Shown here one piece after another: positions 41,080-53,145 of a stretch of DNA of 64,000 nucleotides (its first letter is position 1; each line of letters opens with the position of its first letter). A program made the position numbers and the translations under genes. The notes under the pieces were generated by a model. The model saw nothing but the letters and a program-made list of their open reading frames with translations, was not told the origin of the DNA and made no database searches. This DNA is from Rutidosis leptorrhynchoides (lineage: Eukaryota; Streptophyta; Magnoliopsida; Asterales; Asteraceae), in the NCBI RefSeq assembly GCF_046630445.1, contig NC_092339.1, forward strand, positions 56,863,001-56,927,000, written 5' to 3'.

Positions 41080-42400
41080 TCACCCTAATTTTCTTGTCTC
41101 AAGATATACCTGTAGCGGAGTCATCCATGTTACCTCGTCTTCTTGTATGAGGTCATTGACTTCTTCCTCTAGGATTGATTTCTTCTCTAGAACCTCCACT
41201 AAGACTTCTTTTGCGAGGTGCTCAAATGTCATCGAAGCAAGTTTGCTCAGTGCGTCTGCCTTCTTATTTTGACTTCTTCGGACATGCTCGATATCAAAAC
41301 TTTTGAAGCTTTCGATCAGTTCTTTTGCTTTTGACAAATATTGTTGGATGGTGGGTTGCTTTGCTTCAAAGGTGCCCTTGATCTGGTTATACACTAGCTG
41401 TAAGTCAACGAAGGCTCGGAGATGAAGGATTTTTAATTCCTTCGCCATTCTCAATCCTGCTAGCAGAGCTTCGTACTCTGCTTCGTTATTGGTTGTATCA
41501 AATTCGAAACGAAGTGCATAAGTGAACTCTTTTCCTTCGGGATTTACTAACATAAGACCAACACCTGATCCATCGGAGCTTGACGCACCGTCGGTGTACA
41601 ACTTCCACTCTTCATTTTCGATCTTTGGGGTGATAACTTGGGTTGAGTTCTTCGTGTCCTCTTCATGTACACTATCTGTTTCGGCGATGAAATCTACTAG
41701 AACTTGTCCTTTGATTACATGCCTGACCCGGAACTCAATGTCATGCTCTCCTAACTCAATGGCCCATTTGGCCATTCTCCCCGATTTTTCAGGTTTCGAG
41801 AGCACTTGCCTGATTGGTTTGCTAGTAAGTAGCACTATCTGATGTGCTTGGAAGTATCTTCGGAGTTTCCTAGTTGTATGGACGAGTGCTAGAGTGAGTT
41901 TCTCGAGTTCTGGATAATTCAGCTCGGCTCCTTGAAGTACTCGACTGACGAAGTATATTGGTACTTGCGTTTTCTCTCGTTCGGTGACCAATACTATGTT
42001 GATGCATTCTTTCGAAGCAGCCAAGTATATGAAGAGTGTTTCTCCTTCTTCGGGTGAGGTTAAGGTAGGGAGTTTGGCGATGTATTCCTTCATTTCAACG
42101 AATGCTCTCTCCGCTTCTTCGTTCCAGACAATTTTCTTTTTTCCCAAGCATCCCTTCAGAATTCTGAAGAAGGGTAGTTGTTTCTCTGCTCCCTTTGATA
42201 CGAATCTGCTAAGTGACGCTAGCTTCCCATTCAGGCTCTGCATGTATTTTATGGTTGCGGGGGTTTGGAGTTGTTTTAGCCTGTCCACTTTTTCCGGATT
42301 CGCCTGGATCCCCTTTCTGGTAATGTAATACCCAAGAAATTTTCCTTCTTCAACTCCGAAGGAACATTTCTTCGGGTTCAGCTTCATGTTTATTGCCCGA
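41080..42400 (-). pseudogene. Tat RT C-terminal part, RNase H and additional RNase H
   Basis: Minus strand. It resumes the RT interrupted by the Athila element (INMKLNPKKCSFGV, FLGYYITRKGI), then the RT connection and first RNase H (SRVLQGAELNYPELEKL). A second RNase H of archaeal/plant type follows (LYTDGASSSDGSGVG, NNEAEYEALLAGL, VDLQLVYNQI, KKADALSKLAS), a known acquisition of the Tat lineage. The frame is open for 435 residues from ATG 42387 and ends out of frame with the integrase downstream. Confidence 0.88.
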
Positions 42401-42405
42401 AGCTT

Positions 42406-44393
42406 TGATAATGCTAAAAACGAACATATATTTCATAGCATTATTCCTCAAGAAAGACAAGCTTTTAGTTGCAATTGTTCTATTTACAAGTGATATTCGT
42501 TTAAATAATAAAAGGTGAAGACAAAAGACAGATTCGACGAATTGAAGACGCAAACGACCAAAAAGCTCAAAAGTACAAAAGACAATCAAAAAGGTTCCAA
42601 TTATTGATAAGAAACGTCTCGAAATTACAAGAGTACAAGATTCAAAACGCAAAGTACAAGATATTAAATTGTACGCAAGGACGTTCGAAAATCCGGAACC
42701 GGGACCAGAGTCAACTCTTAACGCTCGACGCAACGGACTAAAAATTACAAGTTAACTATGTATATAAATATAATATAATATATAATTAATTATATTAATT
42801 ATATATATATTATATTTATAAATAAAAACCGTCGGCAGAGAAAGACTCCAAGGGACTGAGCTGTAATTTCATTCTCCGCGACTCGCGGAGTTTGAAGGCC
42901 AAAATGGCCGCGAGTCGCGGAGCCCCCAGTTTTGAAACTCCCTATAAAGCAAACCGAATTCTGATCATTTTCATCCATCTTTTTCTTCTTCTTCTCATAC
43001 GTAAAATATATATATATATTTATAATTTATATTTTAATTTTAATTATAATTCTAATAATAAGGGTATGTTAGCGAATATTGTAAGGGTGTAAGTCGAAAT
43101 TCTGTCCGTGTAACGCTACGCTATTTTTAATCATTGTAAGTTATGTTCAACCTTTTTACATTAATGTCTCGTAGCTAAGTTATTATTATGCTTATTTAAA
43201 ACGAAGTAATCATGATGTTGGGCTAATTACTAAAATTGGGTAATTGGACTTTGTACCATAATTGGGGTTTGGACAAAAGAACGACACTTGTGGAAATTAG
43301 ACTATGGGCTATTAATAGGCTTTATATTTGTTTAACTAAATGATAGTTTGTTAATGTTAATATAAAGATTTACAATTGGGCGTCCTTATAAATTACCATA
43401 TACACTCGATCGGACACGATGGGCGGGGTATTTATATGTACGAATAATCGTTCATTTAACCGGACACGGGAATGGATTAATAGCCACTAGAATAATTAAA
43501 ACATGGGTGAAATTACATTCAAGGGTAATTGGTGTAATTGCTAACAAAGTAGTAAAACCTTGGTTTACACGCAGTTGATAACCTGGTGTATTCATTAAAC
43601 AAAGTATTAAAACCTTGTTACAATTCGAATCCCCAATTAGTTGGAATATTTAACTTCGGGTATAAGAATAATTTGATGAGGACACTCGCACTTTATATTT
43701 ATGACTGATGGACTGTTATGGACAAAAACTAGACGGACATATTAAATAATCCAGGACAAAGGACAATTAACCCATGGGCATAAAACTAAAATCAACACGT
43801 CAAACATCATGATTACGGAAGTTTAAATAAGCATAATTCTTTTATTTCATATTTAATTTCCTTTATTTTATATTTAATTGCACTTCTAATTATCGCATTT
43901 TTATTGTTATTGTATTTAATTGCACTTTTAATTATCGTACTTTTTAATTATCGCAAGTTTATTTTATCGCACTTTTATTATTCGCAATTTCATTATCGTT
44001 ATTTACTTTACGCTTAAAATTAAGTCTTGTATTTATTTATTATTTTTCATTTGGTTTTAACTGCGACTAAAGTTTTAAAATCGACAAACCGGTCATTAAA
44101 CGGTAAAACCCCCCTTTATAATAATAATATTACTTATATATATGTATTTGTATTTTTATAAAAGTAAACTAATATAGCGTTAAGCTTTGTTTAAAGATTT
44201 CCCTGTGGAACGAACCGGACTTACTAAAAACTACACTACTGTACGATTAGGTACACTGCCTATAAGTGTTGTAGCAAGGTTTAAGTATATCCATTCTCTA
44301 AATAAATAAATATCTTGTGTAAAATTGTATCGTATTTAATAGTGTTTCGTTGTAAACTTCAATAGTATTTTATACCCCTTAGCTTTGACATCA
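42406..44393 (+). repeat. 5' LTR of the Athila element (1988 bp)
   Basis: U3 has a palindrome pair, CTCCGCGACTCGCGGAG (42874-42890) and CCGCGAGTCGCGG (42908-42920), followed by TATA box TATAAA (42943-42948). It ends GACATCA. No gene; open frames seen here recur in the 3' LTR by duplication. Confidence 0.92.
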
Positions 44394-44401
44394 AGTATTT
44401 T

Positions 44402-44419
44402 TGGCGCCGCTGCCGGGGA
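44402..44419 (+). promoter_or_regulatory. Primer-binding site of the Athila element (tRNA-Asp type)
   Basis: TGGCGCCGCTGCCGGGGA differs at one base from the usual Athila PBS (GTTGCC in place of GCTGCC), which is complementary to tRNA-Asp. Confidence 0.85.
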
Positions 44420-45789
44420 ACTTTCTAAACGCCGGAAGCGTAACGCTAATAAAAAAAAAGAGATTTTTTCTATTAAAAGCCGCTTTTGTAAAAATACGTT
44501 TTAAATATTCGAAAATATAAAAAGAAAAACAAAAATATAAGTATTTTTAAGATTTTGTTAAATATTTAAGTTGATTAAGTTTCTTTATTTTTATTTTAGT
44601 TTATAAAAAATATAAGTTTTATTTAAATATCTTTTATTTATATAAAAACAGAAAAAAAAAATAAATAAATAAAGAAAAACGCGTTGAAATTAAACCTGTC
44701 AGTTGAAATTCTGAACCCCGCGACTCGCGGGGTTTGATGTTTTAAATACCGCAACTCGCGGAGTGACTCTGACACGAGACAGAACCCTAATTCAGCATTA
44801 ATTACGGGGTATTTAATAATTATTATTATTATTAACCCTAATTATTATTATTATTATAATTAATTTTATTTTAACTTTTACTTTTTATTTAATTTATGTA
44901 TTTAGTATTAATTAGTTTTATTAAATTGTAAAATTAATAGTTTTAATAAATAAATAATATAAAAATAATATTTTTATAAAAATTGTAATTTTTACAACTT
45001 TTTGTATATTTTTATATTTTGTCCCTTTTTAATCATTGTAGCGTAATATTTGTATTTTTCGCTCATATTTAATTTTAAACTTAGTTTTTACCATAGTCAT
45101 TTTTACTCCTAGATTTTTAGGCTTTGCCGTAGAATTCCTTAAGTGCTTTTTCTTTAGACTAAGATTTAGGTACTTTAGAATTTTGCGACGCCTTTTTAAG
45201 TTTTAGTTTCTTTTTAAGTTATTTCCATTTGGGATTTAGTTTTTCTTGTAAGCTTTAATATTTTTAGACAACTTTTACCTATGTATCAATTATCATTCCA
45301 ATTAGTAATATCAATTTGCGATTATAATTTTAAGTTAGTTGTAATAATAAGGTTAGGTTAGTCAAGTATTTTTAATTTTTTATAAGTTTCTTTTATTTTT
45401 CAGTCACCTTTTATTTTTTTCAACCATTTTTCTTTTTCAATTTTTTTTTCCGACGAACTCTTTTTCTTTCTTATTTCTCGCTATTCTAGTTTTAGGACAT
45501 AGATTTTTATTCTACTTCTTATCTAAATTTCTTAAAATTACGAAAATTTATTTTGAGTGGTTAAATTGATAGACATCAAAATTTTCTGGTTCGTAGTAAT
45601 AGTTGGATTTGTACGTGGACCGGGTTATTGGAGCCAAACAGTCCTCAATTATATTGAGACCAAACGAATCCTGCCCCTCTGCTGCATCTTTTGGCTATTC
45701 GAAACGTGGGCAAAATCAGAAAAGTCTATTGGTTGGATAACTTATTATAATTTTTCTTTCCTTTTTAAAACTAATAGGATATTCAGTGA
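44420..45789 (+). other. Athila leader with palindrome pair
   Basis: AT-rich 5' leader. CCCCGCGACTCGCGGGG (44716-44732) and CCGCAACTCGCGG (44749-44761) repeat the LTR palindrome pair. Note that both flanks of the first palindrome changed together (CTCC/GGAG to CCCC/GGGG), so pairing is kept. No gene seen. Confidence 0.7.
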
Positions 45790-47667
45790 ATGCACCGAGC
45801 AAGACGTTCATCACCTTTTGTACGTTCACCACCTGTAACTAGATCAAGACATTTAGCAAATATAACCGCCGTTGATTTTTCTTTAGAATCGTCATCCAGT
45901 CGACCAAGTACTTCAGTTCAAATTTCCGATAATCCATTTTTTGAACCCGACCTCACAATTGAGAATCCGGAAAATATTCAGGAATGGTTCGTAGATCCTG
46001 AACCACTAAACTTTCCTCCGGAACCACCAATCATTCAAACAGAGATTGTTAAGGAACGAACCATTAAATCAGAATCATCTAGTGATACCGATTCAACAAA
46101 TTCAATTATGGAGAATCTGGAACCTTTAAGTATGGAAGACCGAATGAGAGCTAAACGCACTGGCCAAGGTCACGCAATTACTCATCCAGACATTAATGCG
46201 CCAGATTATGAAATCAAAGGACAAATTCTACACATGGTGACTAATCAATGCCAATTTAGTGGTGCCCCGAAGGAAGATCCAAATGAACATCTACGTACCT
46301 TTAATAGAATCTGCACACTATTTAAAATCCGAGAAGTGGAGGATGAACAGATATATCTCATGTTATTTCCCTGGACTTTAAAGGGAGAAGCCAAAGATTG
46401 GTTGGAATCGTTACCTGAAGGGGCGATTGATACATGGGATGTTTTAGTTGACAAATTTCTTAAACAATTCTTTCCTGCATCTAAAGCCGTAAGACTTCAA
46501 GCAGAAATTGTTACGTTCACACAGAAACCAAATGAAACTCTATATGAGGCGTGGACTAGATATGGAAAGTTATTAAGAGGATGTCCGCAACATGGTTTAG
46601 ACACCTGTCAAATAGTACAAATATTCTACCAAGGATGCGACATCACTACAAGGAAAGACATAGATATAGCAGCTGGTGGTTCTATTATGAAGAAAACCGA
46701 AACTGATGCTTACAAAATTATTGATAACACTGCTTCCCACTCACATGAGTGGCACCAAGAAAAAGACATCGTTAGATCATCTAAAGCAGCTAGAGCCGAT
46801 TCTAGCCATGACTTAGATTCCATTTCCGCAAAGATAGATGCTGTGGAGAGACGAATGGAAAAGATGACTAAGGATATTCACTCAATACGAATTAGTTGTG
46901 AGCAGTGTGGAGGACCACATTTGATAAAAGATTGTCTCAGTATTGAATTAACAATGGAACAAAGAGAGAATATTTCATACATAAACCAAAGGCCTGGAAA
47001 TAATTATCAGAATAATTATCAACCGCCAAGACCGATTTACAATCAAAACCAGAATTATAACCGAAATATTCCATACAACAACCAACAAGGTCCTAGCAAT
47101 CAACAAGTATCCAATAATACTTACAATCAGCAAAGACCGAATTTTCAAAACAAACCACCACAACAAACCGATGATAAAAAGCCAAATTTAGAAGATATGA
47201 TGACAAAGCTAGTTGAAACTCAAACACAGTTTTTCACATCTCAGAAACAAACCAATGAACAAAATGCTCAAGCATTTAGAAATCAACAAGCTTCTATTCA
47301 AAATCTGGAACAAGAAGTGAGTAACCTAGCAAGGTTAATAGGTGAAAGAAAACCGGGAAGTCTACCTAGTGATACAAATGCTAACCCCCGGAGTGAAACA
47401 GCTAAAGCCATTACCACAAGAAGTGGCACAACACTTAAACCACCTGAAATACCTGTAACTTCTGATGAAACCATTCCTACTCCACAAGAACCACAACCTG
47501 ATCAAGATAAGGAAAAAGAACCGGTAGTTGAAAAGGTTAATGAAGATAACACAGTTAAGGATAAACCTTATGTTAAACCATATCAACCACCACTTCCTTA
47601 CCCGAGTAAAATGAAGAAAGAGAAACTTGAAGCCGAGCAATCCAAATTTTTGGATATGTTTAAATAG
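45790..47667 (+). CDS. gag: Athila gag
   Basis: ATG 45790 (MHRARRSSPFVRSPP) gives 625 residues to TAG 47665-47667. The capsid region shows the gypsy retrotrans_gag pattern: FSGAPKEDPNEHLRTFNRIC, MLFPWTLKGEAKDWLESLP, WDVLVDKFLKQFFP, ETLYEAWTRYGKLLRGCP. A Cys-His motif CEQCGGPHLIKDC lies near residue 372. An Asn/Gln-rich stretch and a coiled coil (IQNLEQEVSNLARLIG) follow, then a Pro/Lys-rich linker. The TAG separates it from pol in the same frame; Athila relatives normally run through here, so a CAG to TAG change is likely. Confidence 0.9.
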   Translation: MHRARRSSPFVRSPPVTRSRHLANITAVDFSLESSSSRPSTSVQISDNPFFEPDLTIENPENIQEWFVDPEPLNFPPEPPIIQTEIVKERTIKSESSSDTDSTNSIMENLEPLSMEDRMRAKRTGQGHAITHPDINAPDYEIKGQILHMVTNQCQFSGAPKEDPNEHLRTFNRICTLFKIREVEDEQIYLMLFPWTLKGEAKDWLESLPEGAIDTWDVLVDKFLKQFFPASKAVRLQAEIVTFTQKPNETLYEAWTRYGKLLRGCPQHGLDTCQIVQIFYQGCDITTRKDIDIAAGGSIMKKTETDAYKIIDNTASHSHEWHQEKDIVRSSKAARADSSHDLDSISAKIDAVERRMEKMTKDIHSIRISCEQCGGPHLIKDCLSIELTMEQRENISYINQRPGNNYQNNYQPPRPIYNQNQNYNRNIPYNNQQGPSNQQVSNNTYNQQRPNFQNKPPQQTDDKKPNLEDMMTKLVETQTQFFTSQKQTNEQNAQAFRNQQASIQNLEQEVSNLARLIGERKPGSLPSDTNANPRSETAKAITTRSGTTLKPPEIPVTSDETIPTPQEPQPDQDKEKEPVVEKVNEDNTVKDKPYVKPYQPPLPYPSKMKKEKLEAEQSKFLDMFK

Positions 47668-50600
47668 ATAAATGTAAATCTTCCTTTCATTGATGTGATT
47701 TCAGGAATGCCTAGATATGCTAAATTCTTGAAAGATCTAATCTCAAATAGAAAGAAAATGGAAGAACTCTCGGCTGTTACTATGAATGCTAATTGTTCAG
47801 CAGTGCTGTTGAATAAGATACCAGAAAAACTATCTGATCCAGGAAGTTTCACAATTCCATATTTTCTGGGTAGTCTTAGTTCAATAGAAGCATTGGCAGA
47901 CTTAGGTGCTAGTATAAATCTAATGCCGTATTCACTATACGCTAAACTAGACCTTGGAGAATTAAAACCAACCAGAATAAGCATACAACTAGCCGATAGA
48001 TCAATAAAATATCCTAGAGGGATAATGGAGAACATGCTAGTTAAAGTTGGTACTTTAGTATTTCCAGTAGATTTTGTTGTTCTGGACATGGAAGAAGATT
48101 CTCAAGTTCCTCTCATATTAGGAAGACCATTCTTAAACACGGCTAAAGCAATGATAGACGTGTTCGGTAAGAAACTGACCCTAAGTATAGAGGATGAGAG
48201 TGTTACCTTTTCAGTTGATAGAGCAATGCAACAACCACAATCTGCAGATGATACATGTTATTATATTCAAACTATAGATGCACATGCAGAATTATTAGAA
48301 GAATTTCCAGAATTACAAGGAACAGGAGAATGTTCTTTAGGAGAAGGTAATGAACCAATTGATGAAGCTGAAATGTTAGCTACACTTATAGCTAATGGAT
48401 ATGAACCAACAACAGAAGAAATTCAAATGCTAAAAGAAGAAGACAGATATCGATACAAATCATCGATAGAAGAACCTCCGAAATTAGAGTTAAAGCCACT
48501 TCCAAACCATTTGGAATACGCTTATTTACATGGTGAATCTGAATTACCTGTAATAATATCGTCTTCTCTTATTGAAAATGAGAAATCACAACTCATTTCT
48601 GTGTTGAAAGCTCATAAACCAGCCATTGCATGGAAGATTCATGATATTAAAGGAATAAGTCCTTCGTATTGCACACATAAAATCCTTATGGAAGAAGGTC
48701 ATAAAACGTATGTGCAACACCAACGAAGACTAAATCCTAATATGCAAGATGTAGTTAAGAAGGAGATTATTAAACTGCTAGATGCAGGTTTGATATATCC
48801 AATTTCTGATAGTCCATGGGTAAGTCCAGTTCAATGTGTACCTAAGAAGGGTGGCATGACTGTCATTACAAATGAGAAAAATGAGCTTATTCCTACTAGG
48901 ACTGTAACAGGATGGCGTGTATGTATTGATTATAGAAAATTAAATGACGCCACCAGAAAAGATTACTTTCCCTTACCTTTCATAGATCAAATGTTGGAAA
49001 GATTAGCCGGAAATAGTTACTATTGTTTTCTAGATGGATTTTCCGGATATTTTCAAATTCCAATAGCACCCGAAGATCAAGAGAAAACCACATTCACGTG
49101 CCCTTATGGTACTTTTGCTTACAAACGCATGCCATTTGGACTTTGCAACGCCCCTGCAACCTTTCAAAGGTGTATGATGGCGATTTTTCACGACATGATA
49201 GAAGAATGCATGGAAGTATTCATGGATGACTTTTCAGTCTTCGGTGATACATTTAAATCATGTCTAGTTAATCTGGAACGAATGCTAATTAGATGCGAAA
49301 AATCAAATCTAGTACTTAATTGGGAGAAATGCCATTTCATGGTTAAAGAAGGCATCGTTCTTGGACATAAAATTTCAAAAGAAGGAATTGAAGTGGATAG
49401 AGCTAAAGTAGATGTAATTGCTAAACTTCCACATCCCACCAATGTTAGAGGAGTTAGGAGTTTTCTAGGGCATGCCTGTTTTTACCGACGTTTCATAAAA
49501 GATTTTTCTAAAATTGCCACTCCTATGAATAAACTCCTAGAAAAGGATGCTCCATTCATCTTTTTAGATGAGTGTATCAAATCTTTTAATATTCTTAAAG
49601 AGAAACTCACTAATGCGCCGATCATGATAACACCAAATTGGAATCTACCATTTGAACTAATGTGCGATGCAAGTGATTTTGCAATGGGAGCCGTTTTAGG
49701 ACAAAGGATTGAAAAACGATTTCAACCTATATATTATGCTAGTAAGACATTACAAGGAGCACAAACGAACTATACAACTACTGAAAAAGAACTCCTTGCT
49801 ATTGTCTTTGCTTTTGACAAATTTCGATCATATCTCGTTCTAGCAAAAACGGTGGTCTATACCGACCATTCTGCTCTTAGATACCTATTTTCAAAACAAG
49901 ATGCTAAACCAAGATTAATCCGTTGGATCTTACTCTTACAAGAGTTTGATATTGAAATCCGAGATAAAAGAGGAGCAGAAAATCTCGCCGCTGATCATCT
50001 TTCTCGTCTTGAAAATCCCGAATTAGAAGTTCTAAATGAATCGGCCATACAAGACAACTTTCCTGATGAATATCTATTGAAGATAGATTATAAAGAAATC
50101 CCATGGTTTGCAGACTATGCAAACTACTTAGTTTGCGGATTCCTTGAAAAAGGATTATCGTACCAAAGACGAAAGAAATTCTTCAGTGATATAAAACACT
50201 ATTTCTGGGAAGATCCACATCTGTTTAAAAGTTGTCCCGATCGAATAATACGCCGATGTGTATTTGGAGATGAAGCTAGTAAAATTTTAAACCATTGTCA
50301 CACAGGACCAACAGGAGGGCATTATGGGCCTCAACTAACAGCAAGAAAAGTTTATGAAGCTGGATTCTATTGGCCTACAATTAACAAAGACGCACACCTT
50401 CTTTGCAAATCCTGTGATGCATGTCAAAGGGCCGGAAAAATAAGTCAACGTGATGAAATGCCACAAAATGTCATCCAAGTATGTGAAGTATTTGACATTT
50501 GGGGTATTGACTTTATGGGTCCATTTCCAAAATCTCATAATAATCTATATATACTCGTAGCCATTGATTATGTATCTAAATGGGCGGAAGCACAAGCTCT

Positions 50601-51393
50601 CCCAACTAACGATGCACGAGTTGTAGTCAACTTTTTAAAACGTCTTTTTGCAAGGTTTGGAACACCGAAAGCTTTAATAAGTGATCGGGGTACTCATTTC
50701 TGTAATAATCAACTTGAGAAAGTTCTTAAAAGATATGGAGTAACTCATAAAATCTCCACCGCATATCATCCACAAACAAGTGGACAAGTTGAAAATACCA
50801 ACCGAGCTTTAAAACGTATTTTAGAGAAAACCGTAGGATCAAATCCGAAGGAATGGTCCATTAAATTGGAGGATGCACTCTGGGCTTTTAGAACAGCCTA
50901 CAAAACTCCAATTGGAACCACACCTTTTAGACTTGTTTATGGAAAAGCATGTCATCTTCCAGTAGAAATTGAACACAAAGCATTTTGGGCTTTGAAGACA
51001 TGTAATCTTGATTTACATGAAGCTGGACGTCTACGATTAAGTCAACTAAACGAATTAGAAGAATTAAGACATGAAGCATACGAAAATTCGTTAATCTATA
51101 AAGAAAGAACGAAGAAATGGCATGATAAAAGAATCAGAAGTTCAAAAGAATTTAAAGAAGGAGACAGAGTTCTTCTCTTCAATTCACGATTCAAGCTATT
51201 TCCTGGAAAATTGAAATCAAGATGGTCTGGACCATTCATAGTCAAAAGAGTTTTCCCATACGGAACGATAGAATTAATAAATTCAAATGGGATGGAATTT
51301 AAAGTTAATGGTCACAGAGTTAAACATTACATACATGGTCCGATGGAAGTCGACAACGAAGTTAATCATAATTTCGACACCACAGCTAACTAA
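47668..51393 (+). CDS. pol: Athila pol: protease, RT, RNase H, integrase
   Basis: Same frame as gag, open directly after TAG 47667; the first possible start codon is the non-ATG GTG at 47695, so translation would need readthrough. Residues are counted from 47695. Protease has the Athila-type DLGAS site (69-73) and [12 protein letters not shown] shows [41 protein letters not shown] and the catalytic FMDD (509-512, nucleotides 49219-49230). RNase H begins [14 protein letters not shown]. Integrase has the HHCC finger ([12 protein letters not shown] ... CKSCDACQ), then Asp in GIDFMGPFP, Asp in ISDRGTHF and Glu in [10 protein letters not shown]. No other stop or frameshift until TAA at 51391. All catalytic residues I can check are present. 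Confidence 0.94.
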   Translation: MNVNLPFIDVISGMPRYAKFLKDLISNRKKMEELSAVTMNANCSAVLLNKIPEKLSDPGSFTIPYFLGSLSSIEALADLGASINLMPYSLYAKLDLGELKPTRISIQLADRSIKYPRGIMENMLVKVGTLVFPVDFVVLDMEEDSQVPLILGRPFLNTAKAMIDVFGKKLTLSIEDESVTFSVDRAMQQPQSADDTCYYIQTIDAHAELLEEFPELQGTGECSLGEGNEPIDEAEMLATLIANGYEPTTEEIQMLKEEDRYRYKSSIEEPPKLELKPLPNHLEYAYLHGESELPVIISSSLIENEKSQLISVLKAHKPAIAWKIHDIKGISPSYCTHKILMEEGHKTYVQHQRRLNPNMQDVVKKEIIKLLDAGLIYPISDSPWVSPVQCVPKKGGMTVITNEKNELIPTRTVTGWRVCIDYRKLNDATRKDYFPLPFIDQMLERLAGNSYYCFLDGFSGYFQIPIAPEDQEKTTFTCPYGTFAYKRMPFGLCNAPATFQRCMMAIFHDMIEECMEVFMDDFSVFGDTFKSCLVNLERMLIRCEKSNLVLNWEKCHFMVKEGIVLGHKISKEGIEVDRAKVDVIAKLPHPTNVRGVRSFLGHACFYRRFIKDFSKIATPMNKLLEKDAPFIFLDECIKSFNILKEKLTNAPIMITPNWNLPFELMCDASDFAMGAVLGQRIEKRFQPIYYASKTLQGAQTNYTTTEKELLAIVFAFDKFRSYLVLAKTVVYTDHSALRYLFSKQDAKPRLIRWILLLQEFDIEIRDKRGAENLAADHLSRLENPELEVLNESAIQDNFPDEYLLKIDYKEIPWFADYANYLVCGFLEKGLSYQRRKKFFSDIKHYFWEDPHLFKSCPDRIIRRCVFGDEASKILNHCHTGPTGGHYGPQLTARKVYEAGFYWPTINKDAHLLCKSCDACQRAGKISQRDEMPQNVIQVCEVFDIWGIDFMGPFPKSHNNLYILVAIDYVSKWAEAQALPTNDARVVVNFLKRLFARFGTPKALISDRGTHFCNNQLEKVLKRYGVTHKISTAYHPQTSGQVENTNRALKRILEKTVGSNPKEWSIKLEDALWAFRTAYKTPIGTTPFRLVYGKACHLPVEIEHKAFWALKTCNLDLHEAGRLRLSQLNELEELRHEAYENSLIYKERTKKWHDKRIRSSKEFKEGDRVLLFNSRFKLFPGKLKSRWSGPFIVKRVFPYGTIELINSNGMEFKVNGHRVKHYIHGPMEVDNEVNHNFDTTAN

Positions 51394-51565
51394 GTGTGGG
51401 GAGAATCAAGTCTTTAAAGGATAATATGTATTTCTGTTAGAGTTAGATTGTCTGTTTTCGTGTAAATCTCGAAAATGGAACCCGAATGGTCTTTCCCTAG
51501 CAAACCCTAAAGAACTAGTCTTCTCCCCCCATTCTGAATTTTTATTTTTTTTAGGTTTTTACAAA

Positions 51566-51949
51566 ATGAAGACTGCCTGTGAGCTAAACCATGGTCTAAT
51601 GCTACACGCTTTGATCACTAAACGTAATAATGACATACTACCGAGTGAAATAGTATCAGTAATCAGAGAAAGAATGGACGGAGTTAGAAAAGAATCCAGA
51701 TGCGAAGATAATAAGTTACAATTTGGTAAAGGAAAATCAAAATCCGCAGCAAAAAGAAGAGCACGACACCTATAACGATGTCACAAATGCGGAAAATGGT
51801 CACATGGAGGTAAATGTTCAAATAATCAAACCTATTCAAATACCGAATTTGTTACTTTATGCAGAGACAGACCGTTCATATGTTTAGAAGAAAAGACACT
51901 GAATGCGCGAGGTTACGCCTATGTAGCCATGGAAAACCAATTAAACTGA
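51566..51949 (+). pseudogene. Small zinc-knuckle ORF after Athila pol, one nonsense codon
   Basis: ATG 51566 opens MKTACELNHGLMLHALITK and runs in a Lys/Arg-rich frame to TAA 51773-51775. The same frame continues with CHKCGKWSHGGKC, a C-x2-C-x4-H-x3-C knuckle close to the retroviral CCHC, and ends at TGA at about 51947. A single C to T change (CAA to TAA) would explain the break. Basic residues (KGKSKSAAKRRARH) precede the knuckle, as in nucleocapsid proteins. I do not know this ORF from described Athila elements. It may be a nucleic-acid-binding accessory protein. Confidence 0.5.
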
Positions 51950-52945
51950 CTATCTTATGAATGGGATAGATCATATAACTAAGAAATCTATTTCACAGGT
52001 ATGTATGTACAGTTTTTATTTTTATTTTTATTTTTAACCTTTTGATAATAAACGCTAATTTATTCGCTAAAAAGTATTAAATTGGTATTGAATAAAATTA
52101 GGTTTGGCGACCGAAATTATTGATATCATTCAAAAATTTATTACATCACTGCGAAATTTAACGTTTATTCTTAAGGTATAAATATCTTTAATCAATCAAC
52201 ACAAAATATTTCAAAAATTCGTCATGAGTTAAATTAGGTCTTGGAACCGAAATTACTTTACCGAAAAGAGGGGCGCATATTTTTGATAATATTTGATTGA
52301 TTAAAGTGGGATAAAAAGACAAAAAGATTTTTAATTTTATTCTTACCATGTTTTTAATATTAATATTTAAATCTTAAATTAATATTGTAAACTTTGTAAA
52401 AACAATATATTTAAAATTGTAAATATTTGAAAAATTAATATAAGTTTGGTATGAATTTATAAATTTTTAAATTAAGTTTGGTGTGAATTTTTAATTTTTA
52501 AAATATAAATTTTTAATTTTATGCATTTCAATTTTAAGTTTGGTGTGAATTTTTTTTATATTTAAGTTGTGTGAATTTAAAAACAAAAATTTACTTTATC
52601 TCTTTAAGTTAAAAATATGATTTTTAAAATTCGTCGTAAGTTGAAGACTAGGTCTTTAAACCGAAATTGCTTTACCCGAGGGAGGGACGAGAACTTTTAT
52701 TATCATTATTTTTAATCTTATTGAATTAAAGTATGCCAAAAACATTGAAAAAAACCCAAAAATCTTAGCTTTTAAAACAATCGCTACAAAAAGACAAATT
52801 TTAAAATTTTGTCGAAGGACGGACTAGGACATCGATCCGAAACGACCTCGTCCTAAATAACAAGGGAAACAAAATTTTAAAATTAATTACTTAATTGTTT
52901 TAATAAGTTAAAGATTATAAAAAAAAAAATAATAATAATACCAAA
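51950..52945 (+). other. Post-pol spacer with diverged repeats
   Basis: A block around 'TTAGGTCTTGGAACCGAAATT' recurs in variant form near 52102, 52231, 52650 and 52827, each followed by a purine-rich GAGG/GGGACG segment. AAGTTTGGTGTGAAT-like strings recur between 52442 and 52570. No gene is visible. Confidence 0.5.
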
Positions 52946-53022
52946 CTCCGCGACTCGCGGAGTTTGGAGCTTTAATCTCCGCGACTCGCGGAGGGGTCGA
53001 AAAATCAGAAAAAAATATAAAC
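52946..53022 (+). promoter_or_regulatory. Internal promoter-like palindrome pair with TATA-like box before the Athila env-position ORF
   Basis: CTCCGCGACTCGCGGAG occurs twice (52946-52962 and 52977-52993), the same palindrome as in the LTR before its TATA box. A TATA-like ATATAAAC (53015-53022) follows, then exon 1 ATG at 53146. The order matches U3, so I infer a second promoter. Confidence 0.55.
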
Positions 53023-53145
53023 ACCCGAACTGATCAGTCCCAACACAGAAGAAAAAAACCTGCGAAAACCTGCGCGAAAAACCCGAAAAATACACCCCAA
53101 AATCACAATTTTTAACCGTTAATCATCAAATCTTTTGCTAAAATC

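Noticed and set aside
41042..42328. Plus-strand frames over the Tat RNase H region
   Set aside because: Shadow frames of the minus-strand pol, which carries all conserved motifs.
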